From Plazaster borealis (taxonomy: Eukaryota; Echinodermata; Asteroidea; Forcipulatida; Labidiasteridae): DNA of 64,000 nt. Positions 1 to 8,245 of the stretch are shown here, in pieces. The stretch covers positions 37,162,234 to 37,226,233 of the forward strand of contig CM037472.1 in NCBI GenBank assembly GCA_021014325.1, read 5' to 3'. Every line of letters begins with the position of its first letter. Positions within the stretch are counted from its first letter, which is position 1. Made by a program: the position numbers and the translations under genes. The notes under the pieces are model-generated. The model was not told the origin of the DNA. It made no database searches and was given only the letters and a program-made list of their open reading frames with translations.

Positions 1-135
1 AGGGCTAGATAGCTCAGTTGGTAGAGCGGCAGCACATTAAACCGTAGATGGTCGTTGGTTCAAATCCCGCTCTTGTCAATTTTTCCTTGTTCAACCCAAA
101 ATTATTTAAAATTTACCCAGTCATTTTCCCTTGTG
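1..135 (+). repeat. tRNA-like dispersed repeat (copy 1)
   Basis: Begins with GGCTAGATAGCTCAGTTGG, an A-box-like D arm, then GGTTCAAATCC, a B-box-like T loop, and a 3' acceptor-like end. It is followed by a tail (TTCAACCCAAAATTATT and CCCAGTCA.TTTCCCTTG) shared with copies near 5395, 47830, 56594 and 59328. The anticodon and T stems are mismatched, so this is a tRNA-derived interspersed repeat rather than a working tRNA gene. It may extend left of the window. Confidence 0.6.
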
Positions 136-1054
136 CTTTAGGCCTATAACTCAATTAAGGAATAACGAAAAAGCAGCAGTGAGCTTGATTGACTAAACAG
201 AGAGTCTCCAGCATGTCAGTTGAATATTTTACCCTCCAACTCATGGCGTAATTTTCCAATGAGTTGACCAACAATTTGATACTGTTTAATTGCACAGGTT
301 GTGAATGGTGGCTAATGTGTGTACAGTACAGTGTTTTAACCCTACATACGAAGTATGGACCTGTAGGGACTTGAAACACTATGTGGACTTAAACACATCC
401 ACACAGTGTTTTTTACATTGTTGAAGAATAGGATTTTCCTTAAGAGTACAGAACAAAGGAATGTCCACAGAGTGACTGCAACACAGAGCTGTGTGTGTCA
501 ATGTTTGTACTGTGTAGACGCTTTAACCACATTTATCGGAGGCTGAATCATTCAAAACCACAGTGGAAAGCTGGACGGTTTAAATGTATTCTAACAGCTA
601 TCCCCTCAGGGTTCGAAACCCACAAAGCTTTTTTTATGAAGAAATAATTCCAGTTAATGACAATACACAAATCCAAGACAAAGAAAATCACAAAGTGAGT
701 ATTTTTTGGTAAGTTTTAAAAACTTCATAAAGTTTTTTAATTTTTTCAATTAGGATCCGACAAATGTTCAATTTGTGCAATTAAGAATGAAATAAAAATA
801 TTCACGAAGGAACAAAATAAATGACTTGCACATATTAACAAATATATTTTTTTGGTGTAGTTTTCAGGGGTTTGACTCTTGTTGATTTAGAAAATGCATT
901 TAGTTTTCATATTATCAATGTGCTTGGTTAATTTTCAGTTTTTAATTTGACGACACAAAAGGAACTTTAATTTAACTTTATAGCTCCATTCCAAAACCAG
1001 GCACCTCCTGACAAAACTAAAGCTGGGTTTATTTGCTTATCAAATAGATGAGAA
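136..1054. other. Gene-free AT-rich stretch with satellite-related fragments
   Basis: No convincing coding region. The segment near 240-330 (GAGTTGACCAACAATTTGA and following) resembles 3258-3325, just before the 116-bp satellite. The segment near 505-575 (TGTACTGTGTAGACGC ... ATTCAAAACCACAGTGG) is a diverged single unit of that satellite. The rest is low-complexity AT-rich sequence. Confidence 0.45.
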
Positions 1055-1059
1055 TGAGA

Positions 1060-1545
1060 GGTCGTTCAGACACAGTACTAAAGTCGGTTTTAAGCAGTTT
1101 TAAGGCAGTTTTAACTCATTCGGTTTTAACTTTGTGTGTCTGAACGCTCTTAAAACTTAACTGAATCAAGTTAAAACCAAATGAGTTAAATCGGTCGGCG
1201 AGGGTGGTTTAAGCTAAACCACTTTGGTTTTATCTTTTAGCACCCTGTATGGACAGAATAAAGTAAACCACATCCGGTTTTAAGTCCTCCCCGGTGACCG
1301 GTGACCCAGGATGTGTTGCGTAACACACCATAAATCGTGTAGGGGTTTATGTAAATGTAGCGGATGTTGATGTGTTGGGTCACGGTGCTGTTTGACCTCT
1401 TAAAACCGCCAATAAACCACATCGGGTTTAACTTCGACCTGTCTGAACGCAAGGTAGTTTTATTTTTACGACCGCCCCCCGTTGCTCGTAAAGTTAAACC
1501 AGTTCAGGTCTAACTTTAGTACGCTGTCTGAACATGCCCTAAGAG
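1060..1545. mobile_element. MITE-like element with TIRs
   Basis: The left end GGTCGTTCAGACACAGTACT is matched in inverse by the right end (AGTACGCTGTCTGAACATGCC, ending about 1541). The interior repeats variants of GTTTTAACTCATTCGGTTTT and has no coding capacity. Terminal inverted repeats around a short non-coding interior fit a non-autonomous DNA transposon; the superfamily is not assignable by eye. Confidence 0.6.
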
Positions 1546-1604
1546 CTTTTAAGTAACACCTAATTAGGGCCTATAAGCTAAACATTCTCAACATGAAGAA
1601 TAAG

Positions 1605-1930
1605 TGGTGTTTGAAGCTTTGCATGGTGTGAATAATAAGGAGTAACTATAAATAAATAAATAGTAAACTTGCGGGTACAACCATGTGTAAAATCTCTTTT
1701 GGAGGAATGTTGGCTCTGAAAAGAACCAGTGTGGTCTGGATGTTTCGAACAGTATACTCTGCTCGTCTTCAGGAGAAAAGACAAGCAGATTATACTGTTA
1801 AAAACGTCTAGACCACACCGGCTCTTTTCAGAGCCAACAACTTTTCAGAGCCACAGTAAAAGAGATTTTACACATGGTTGTACCCGCAAGTTTACTTTTT
1901 ATTTATTTGTAGTTACTCCTCAACATATGG
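1605..1930. mobile_element. Foldback (hairpin) element, complete copy
   Basis: The left arm (about 1618-1770) and right arm (about 1785-1925) are inverse copies: AGTAAACTTGCGGGTACAAC and GGCTCTGAAAAG on the left, their complements on the right, meeting at a centre near 1775 (CTCGTCTTCAGGAG). Related copies lie at 5630-5865 and 62755-62870. It is a non-coding foldback transposon whose transcript would make a long hairpin. Confidence 0.7.
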
Positions 1931-2267
1931 AATGTTAAAGAAATCACATCACATTTATTTCAACTTTGAATGCCAATTTCACTATTCTCAAGAAGTGCTT
2001 GATTCTGGCATGAAGCATCACATATTACTGTCAATCTGAAAGCTCACTGATTGTAAAGATCGTACCCCCAACCAAGAGCCTTTCCTCAAGAGAAATACTG
2101 TCACAGTCAAGGCAGATGTCTCAGTTGTTTTCACTTGTAATTCCATTTTATACTATTTCAGAAAACTGCCTGATTTTGGTGTTGGGCATAACTTTTTAAT
2201 ATTTGCTTCACGTCACTAAAAAGGTAAACTGTAACACTTATACCATGCCTGGAATGTGGCAGAGTGT

Positions 2268-2287
2268 GGTGTCCCCCCCCCCCCCCA
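2268..2287 (+). repeat. Poly-C tract
   Basis: An almost uninterrupted C run after GTGGTGTC. Low-complexity tract with no assigned function. Confidence 0.7.
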
Positions 2288-2352
2288 AATGTTCCCATAC
2301 TTTAACGCACTCTTTTCCTCTTGTGCAGAAGTACCCCCCTAATACCCACCTA

Positions 2353-2632
2353 TTTGGTGGTCGGGGTTGGCGTAGTGGTATCTTTCCTCGCCTTCCACCT
2401 CTAGGACCCTGGTTCTAATCACGCCTGGGGCACTACATCGATTAAGTTTTCAGTACCAACCTGACTGTGTGGGTTTTTCCTGGAATAATTCTGTGGGGTT
2501 TTCCTCCCACATCTAAAATTGAAACTTCCTTCCTTGTCTTCTCTCCATTGGGTTCTTGGCTAGTATAGTGATTAAGTTCGCTTTTCTGAGAGTCCTTGGT
2601 TTACTAACGGAATAAATGAAATGAAATGAAAT
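2353..2632 (+). mobile_element. tRNA-derived SINE with (ATGAA)n tail
   Basis: A tRNA-like head (GGTTGGCGTAGTGGTATC; B box near GGTTCTAATCACG at 2411) is followed by a non-tRNA body and a 3' tail repeating ATGAA. This head-body-tail structure is typical of SINEs. The head differs from the commoner TGGCCGAGCGG family in this window. Confidence 0.6.
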
Positions 2633-3256
2633 CCTCTAAAGAATTCCTGAGATTCCCAGAGCACAATGAAGACACAATAGGAGTGGGAGGGGGGGGGGGT
2701 ACACCATGCCACATATCGAGCACCAAATGTTATCACTATTGCTTCAAACTGTGGATCTGATAAGTTGTACTTCCTTTTCTATGGGTGTTTATGGCTCCTA
2801 ACTAATTGAGACAAAGCGTCACTTCACCATTTGTTTTTTTATACTTTTAACATAATGTAATAATAATTCCTCTACCTTGTATTGACTTTTGACTACAGAT
2901 ATTATGTTCAGTTGGGCTAAAGAATAAATAGAATATCTAAGAAAGAAAGAAAAATATTTTTGAAAGCTATATATATATTTTGTTATTGTTTTTTGGGTGT
3001 TTTTTTAATATAGGGGCCTATATGATTATTATTTTGTTTTGTTTTAAGTCTACACATATTTCCTAGTCACCCTGCCAAATAATTAAATAGACATGAAACA
3101 ATGAAACCCTCACTAAAAAAGGCTGGATTTTCAAAAGTTCTGACACAACCTTGTTACAAAGCATCAATTGCATGTATTCAAGAAAAGATAACCTTTTCCA
3201 AAACTCAGCTGAGTAACAACCTCGTTGCGTTAACCTTCCTACTCTTGGTACCATTT
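2633..3256. other. No recognisable feature
   Basis: AT-rich sequence with a G run at about 2689-2698 and short TATA and GAAA tracts. No ORF with coding character and no repeat I recognise. Confidence 0.4.
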
Positions 3257-4440
3257 CAGTGAGTTGACCAACCATTTGAAACCATTCAACTACAAGGGTT
3301 GTGTCTAGTGGCACAACTGTGCACAGAACTAACTGTGTACATACATTCACAACATGATATCATATTGCAGGCTGGTATAGTTCGTCTATCATTCAAAACC
3401 ACAGTGGATGATATTGAATGGTCAGACAGTAGGGGGGTTCACTGTGTACTGTGTAGATACATTCATCACATGATATCATATTGCAGGCTGGTATAGTTTA
3501 TCTATCATCCAAAACCACAATGCATGATACTGACTGGTCAGACAGTAAGAGGGTTGACTGTGTACTGTGTAGATGCATTTATCACATGATATCATATAGC
3601 AGGCTGGTATAGTTCGTCTATGATTCAAATCTACAACGGATGATATGGAATGGTCAGACAGTAAGAGGGTTGACTGTGTACTGTGTAGATGCATTAATCA
3701 CATGATATCATATAGCAGGCTGGTATAGTTCGTCTATGATTCAAATCTACAGCGGATGATATGGAATGGTCAGACAGTAATAGGGTTGACTGTGTACTGT
3801 GTAGATGCATTAATCACATGATATCATATAGCAGGCTGGTATAGTTCGTCTATCATTCAAATCTACAGCGGATGATATGGAATGGTCAGACAGTAAGAGG
3901 GTTGACTGTGTACTGTGTAGATGCATTTATCACATGATATCATATAGCAGGCTGGTATAGTTCGTCTATCATTCAAATCTACAGCGGATGATATGGAATG
4001 GTCAGACAGTAAGAGGGTTGACTGTGTACTGTGTAGATGCATTAATCACATGATATCATATAGCAGGCTGGTATAGCTCGTCTATCATTCAAATCTACAG
4101 CGGATGATATGGAATGGTCAGACAGTAAGAGGGTTGACTGTGTACTGTGTAGATGCATTTATCACATGATATCATATAGCAGGCTGGTATAGTTCGTCTA
4201 TCATTCAAAACCACAGTGGATGATATTGAATGGTCAGACAGTAGGAGGGTCGACTGTGTACTGTGTAGATGCATTTATCACATGATATCATATAGCAGGC
4301 TGGTATAGTTCGTCTATCATTCAAAACCACAGTGGATGATATGGAATGGTCAGACAGTAGGAGAGTTGACTTTGTACTGTGTAGATGCATTAATCACATG
4401 ATATCATATTGCAGGCTGGTATACTTATTGCAAACTACAG
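3257..4440. repeat. 116-bp tandem satellite array, about ten units
   Basis: The phrase GACTGTGTACTGTGTAGATG recurs at 3556, 3672, 3788, 3904, 4020, 4136, 4252 and 4368 (variants at some sites), each spaced exactly 116 bp; diverged units lie at the left edge (about 3324 and 3440). Each unit holds the palindrome ATGATATCAT. Central units (3672-4136) are nearly identical and the edge units diverge, as expected from unequal exchange. Open frames across it arise from the repeat and are not genes. Confidence 0.9.
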
Positions 4441-4770
4441 CAGATGATAATGAATGGTCACACAGTAGGAGGGTTAATGCAACATTGGTGTTTGCAATGT
4501 AGCTGGACTGTCATGGCTCACATTTCAGTATACCCATTACATGTGCACTTAACCATGTTTGTCAATATTTTCACATATGTTTGGTCTTTGACTAAAATGA
4601 ACCTTAAAATGTATTTCCTGAAAGAAGGCTGGCGCAACGGAGAAAATCTCTTGCCGCTCAGTAAAACATATCATTGACGTTTTGAAGAAGACATTTTGTT
4701 CCATCACTGAGGCCATCGCCTAACATTGTTTCAACTCTGAGATATCTTGATTTCAGTAAGACACTGGTAT

Positions 4771-6956
4771 TCAACTCTTGGTTGAACCAATTCCATATTT
4801 CAGTTCTCGCTCAAACTGTTCGGCCGTCAGAGTCCCGTCAATCTGCTCACAGTTTGGGTTAAAAACGGAATAGGCACTGGGTTCTCCTGGCGCCCTCGCC
4901 CGACGTGTTTCCAAAGTAGCATAAATGATATAAAAGAAGGTCGCAATGACAAACACAGCCGCAAACTCCAAGTGTAAAAAGAGAGCAAAGAGAACCAGCC
5001 AAAGAATGAGTTTGAGGATAAACACACTGGTCAGCAGAGATGTATCCTGTGCGATGAAGCGGAGAACACGATTTCTTGGCAGGTTTTCTTGGAGGCTGTT
5101 GACAGGAGGGGTTTTCTTGGTCTGAATAATGTCAAAAAACAAAAATATGAAAAAGATTTTTTTAAAGATTATTATAAAAAAATCCAGTCAGTTTCCCTTG
5201 TGGTTTATTACTTGATATTTTAAATAAAAAGTTGCAATAAAAAGTTGTATCCCCCTCTCCTGCCGCTTCCAAGGTTGTATCGTAAACTTGGGTGTGATCC
5301 CTGGCCCTGGCTACACAGCAGTTACAGGTTGTATGGCTTCTGACTGGCACCACCGAACAAAAATATTAACAAAATAGGGAGACTGCCAACATTAGGGCTA
5401 GATAGCTCAGTTGGTAGAACGCCGGCATAATCCGGAGATCACAGGTTCAAAACCCGCTCTAGTCATTTTTTCTTTGTTTAACCAAAATTATTTAAAACTT
5501 GCCCAGTCAGTTTCCCTTGTGGTTAATACTTGAAAAGAACTTTTCAGAGAAAAAATGAATCAGACATACAGGCATCCAACAATAAAGTTATTCTTTGTAC
5601 TGTAAACTGTTGAAGCATAAAATAGATTTGTTTGAAGCTTTGCATGGTGTTGATAGTAGAAAGTGACTATTACTAGTAAACTTGCAGGTTCAACTGCGTG
5701 TAAATCTCTTTTGGGAGAAGTGTTGGCTCTGAAAAGAGCCGTTGGTATAGTCTGGAAGTTTCAAACAGTTTACTCTGCTCATCTTTAGGAAAGACGAGTA
5801 GGATATACTGTTCAAAACGTCAAAACCATACCAACAGCTCTTTTCAGAGGCAACACTCCTACCAAAAGCAGTGTTCTTCCTTAAATGACAGTGATCCACT
5901 GGCCAAAACACCCCAGGACCAGTCAAAATTCACTCCAAGTGGTCCAGCTGGCTAGATCAGTTTTGAAAAACATCTCTATTTAATATGAAGTATGGACTAG
6001 TGAAAAAGCTGGCGGACTAGTAGTGAAGCGACAAGCAAACTGGTCCCGCTGGTTAGTCACTGAAAAAGTTAAGGGCAAATCCTGAGAAGAGGTTTACACA
6101 TGGTCGTGTTAAGATTTTTGTCAAAAACAACGTCACTGCACTTTTTTCTAACATAAATTTTATTTTTATGTGCATAAAAAATAAAGACAGATACAAAAAT
6201 CAGCACTGCTCAATCAGTATCACTGCTCATGACAAAAATTGAAAGAGTTTAGATGGTCTTGAGAATTCACTGTTTAACCACTTCACGTCAATTGACGTGT
6301 TCCGTGTTTACATGCCATATTTTTCTAAACTGGCTTACATTCCATTGTGTAGCCTGCACAGGCATGCACCCACTGTGCTACCTTCATTTCTCACATACAA
6401 AGAGGTGCAGATGGTACTGGAATTCATGCTCAAAATCTCCCTTTTTTCGGGGGGTTATTGTGTAATCATCGATTCCAAACCTTTGTTCTTTTGTTAGACG
6501 AATGTGGCTTACAAGAACGGACAGGCTGCCACCATTGTTTATCATAGGGAAAACGAATACTCCAAGCGCTCTGTAAAGTTCCAAAAAACATAAAACCATG
6601 CAGAGGCACGGAAAAGATTTTTGAATATGGACGTGAAGTGGTTCATAAAAAAACAACCCTGTTAATCTTTGGTCTCCGTTCCCTGACCTATAGTATTTTG
6701 GACAGCCCTGCAAATAAGAGTAAGGAAAGAGGGAGGGTATGTGGTTGTCGATGCATACCCAGGTATCCTCCTGCTCTTTGCCCCCAGCTAGCCTCGCTGC
6801 CTGGTCACCATCTACCTCGTTTGACAGAGGAGCAGTTTGGGATGAGTTATCACTTTTCCTCCATATTCGTGTCCAGACACCCTCTTGATTTTGTTGATTT
6901 AGGTTTGCCTGCTCCTTGGCCTTGCAGGCCCTGTATTCTCTCAGCTGTGCTTCCAT
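4771..6956 (-). CDS. SAYSD1: SAYSvFN domain-containing protein 1 (SAYSD1), two exons
   Basis: Exon 1 is 6759-6956 and exon 2 is 4771-5121; phase-0 junction with donor GTATGC and acceptor TTATTCAG. Product 182 aa, close to the human protein's 183 as I recall it. The N terminus (MEAQLREYRACKAKEQ) matches the family's conserved start. A hydrophobic hairpin or membrane segment spans about residues 99-134, then the diagnostic SAYSVFNPNC at 148-157 and a GTLTAEQFERELK C terminus. SAYSD1 is an ER-membrane protein described as a ribosome/UFM1-linked sensor in translocation-associated quality control; that role comes from the family. The start is the first Met of the conserved N terminus. The Met opening exon 2's frame at 5142 is intronic. 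The intron (5122-6758) carries several repeats. Confidence 0.92.
5170..5535 (+). repeat. tRNA-like repeat (copy 2) flanked by direct repeats
   Basis: Lies in the SAYSD1 intron. The tRNA-like core GGGCTAGATAGCTCAGTTGG (5395) to CTCTAGTC (5465) is preceded by about 190 bp shared with the 59.1-kb copy (ACTTGGGTGTGATCCCTGG; TTGTATGGCTTCTGACTGGC). A short direct repeat, CAGTCAGTTTCCCTTGTGG, occurs on both sides (5187 and 5505). Confidence 0.65.
5630..5865. mobile_element. Foldback element, interrupted copy
   Basis: Same family as 1605-1930: TTGGCTCTGAAAAGAGCCG at about 5722 is answered by its complement near 5838. The outer right arm is displaced: TTTACACATGGTCGTG reappears near 6090, so about 220 bp (5866-6085) was inserted or rearranged. 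Confidence 0.6.
5930..6080. repeat. Dispersed repeat with internal inverse symmetry
   Basis: GTGGTCCAGCTGGCTAG at 5939 is mirrored by CTGGTCCCGCTGGTTAGTCACTG near 6040. The block is inversely related to 22915-22995 (CAGTGACTAGCCAGCGGGACC). Non-coding interspersed repeat of unknown class. Confidence 0.5.
6275..6642. mobile_element. TIR element in SAYSD1 intron
   Basis: The termini AACCACTTCACGTC (6277) and GACGTGAAGTGGTT (about 6630) are perfect inverse repeats around 340 bp of non-coding sequence. The interior resembles 11345-12005 (GCCACCATTGTTTATCAT, GAGGCACGGAAA). Non-autonomous DNA transposon. Confidence 0.65.
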
Positions 6957-7199
6957 TGTTACATGTTAGCACTCCAGGTTAGTTAGAGCCAAACCTACAA
7001 TATCAGAAATATGCATCCAAATATGTAAACGCATTATTAGTAAGAATGCAGTATTTAACATTTATCAATCAATTCAGAATTTGTAGCTACTTCAAGTTCA
7101 AGACAAAGTCAAGTGCCTTTAAATATTTTTTTTTTAAATTTTCTATCTGAAACACAAGAAACCATCAATCAACATTTCCATATTAATAATAATGTTATA

Positions 7200-7582
7200 A
7201 CTATTAAATATTGCAAAAGATAGTTAATGGCCTAACGTTTCAACCCTAGCAGAGTCTTTCTCGAAGGCTAAATGACAACACAACACACGTAAACAACAAG
7301 TGTAACACAAGCAGTCAAGTGGAAAAGCAACTCTCTGTTGGTGTTGCAGTGTCCCTTAACTGCTTTTGTTACACTTATATATACATGTACCTGTTAGTGT
7401 TGTGTTGGTCATTGAACCTTCGAGAAAGACTCTGATGATAGTAGTGATACTGATAAGTGAGGGTCGATGTACTCCTACGAGGTTCGTTCCGCTATGGAGA
7501 CAATAGCTGAACGAACCTCATCATAGTTCTAGGAGTAGGGTCGATGGTCGAAACGACAGGCCATTAACTATTGTTTGCATTT
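7200..7582. mobile_element. Foldback repeat with nested insertion
   Basis: Left arm: TAGTTAATGGCCTAACGTTTC (7211) and CAGAGTCTTTCTCGAAGG (7251). Right arm, inverse: CCTTCGAGAAAGACTCTG (7417) and CAGGCCATTAACTATTG (7557). The right arm is split by a 68-bp insertion, listed separately. Confidence 0.65.
7461..7546. mobile_element. 68-bp mini-element with 9-bp target duplication
   Basis: Insert 7470-7537 begins TACTCCTA and ends TAGGAGTA, with longer internal inverse repeats (GAGGTTCGTT and AACGAACCTC). It is flanked on both sides by GGGTCGATG (7461-7469 and 7538-7546). A 9-bp duplication is characteristic of Mutator-like transposases in general; the family is not identified. Confidence 0.6.
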
Positions 7583-7897
7583 ATACCATATAGGTCCTTC
7601 TGGTTGGTAAACAGTTCGCAACAGCTAGTACTATTTCCTCACTATAGATAGTATTTTAAACTATTTTAAGAAAATTTATATAACTTTTAATTTGCTATAT
7701 ATATATTTAATTATTCAACCAATGTTCAAAAGCTCTGCCTTTTTCAAGATACATATTTGTCTGGCTCTTGCTGACCTTTTAGGAGGAATTGACAGTGTCA
7801 ATCATACTTGAAATAATAATAATTGGCCTACCTTTTTCCACACCACACCACCGGTGTTTATTTCATTTCCTACACAACAAAAACTGATGACGTTTGA

Positions 7898-8062
7898 TAT
7901 GAGACTAGCTGGTATCGTTGAGCGCAAAGTAGAAACCCGCGCAAGTTTAAAATATTCACACGCAAGTTTTAAACTTGCCCCGGCAAGTTCGTTCAAGTGT
8001 GAACTTTGCGCGGATATTTACTTCGCGCTCAACATACCAGACTTCAGTCTGGTGCTCAACAG
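7898..8062. mobile_element. Short TIR element next to the TASP1 promoter
   Basis: GACTAGCTGGTATCGTTGAG (7901) and CTCAACATACCAGACT (about 8028) are imperfect inverse repeats; the interior has a further mirror (CAAGTTTAAA and TTTAAACTTG). It ends about 90 bp before the predicted TASP1 start region. Confidence 0.5.
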
Positions 8063-8139
8063 TGTTATCAAGCTGTGGTTTTCTGCTAACTTACATGTAC
8101 TGCTTTTTTTCTGTTTGTAAGAGGACTGCAGGTACCAGA

Positions 8140-8245
8140 CTTGTCTTAAAATGGCGGCGCCCACGAATCTTTTCTGTGTGCACGATTAGTTGTGTAGACT
8201 TCAGTTTTTAAATAAATGCTTACTTTGCTGAAAATATAGGCAACA
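8140..8245 (+). promoter_or_regulatory. TASP1 start region with YY1-like site and short uORF
   Basis: AAAATGGCGGCGC at 8148-8160 fits the YY1 consensus common near housekeeping transcription starts. Its ATG at 8151 opens a 12-codon ORF ending at TAG 8187-8189, upstream of the TASP1 start at 8246. An in-frame TAG at 8237-8239 shows the TASP1 frame does not extend further upstream. Confidence 0.45.

Noticed and set aside
1..80. tRNA gene reading GGGCTAGATAGCTCAGTTGG ...
   Set aside because: A and B boxes are present, but the T stem and anticodon stem are mismatched, the anticodon loop lacks U33, and the sequence recurs with a shared tail in at least five places.
3063..4390. Minus-strand ORFs of 60-95 codons
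   Set aside because: Frames are opened by the satellite repeat; residues simply repeat with the 116-bp unit.
3257..4440. CRISPR-like regular repeats
   Set aside because: The whole 116-bp unit is conserved with no unique spacers, and the genome is eukaryotic. It is a satellite.
5122..5142. Met at 5142 as the SAYSD1 start
   Set aside because: It lies upstream of a good acceptor, and the family's conserved N terminus is encoded by the separate exon at 6759-6956.
6638..6982. Plus-strand ORF of 114 codons
   Set aside because: Antisense shadow of SAYSD1 exon 1.
7417..7560. Second hammerhead (CTGATGA ... GAAACGA)
   Set aside because: The core pieces are far apart and interrupted by an insertion, and the position after GAAA reads ACGA, so stem III cannot pair as in the Penelope motif.
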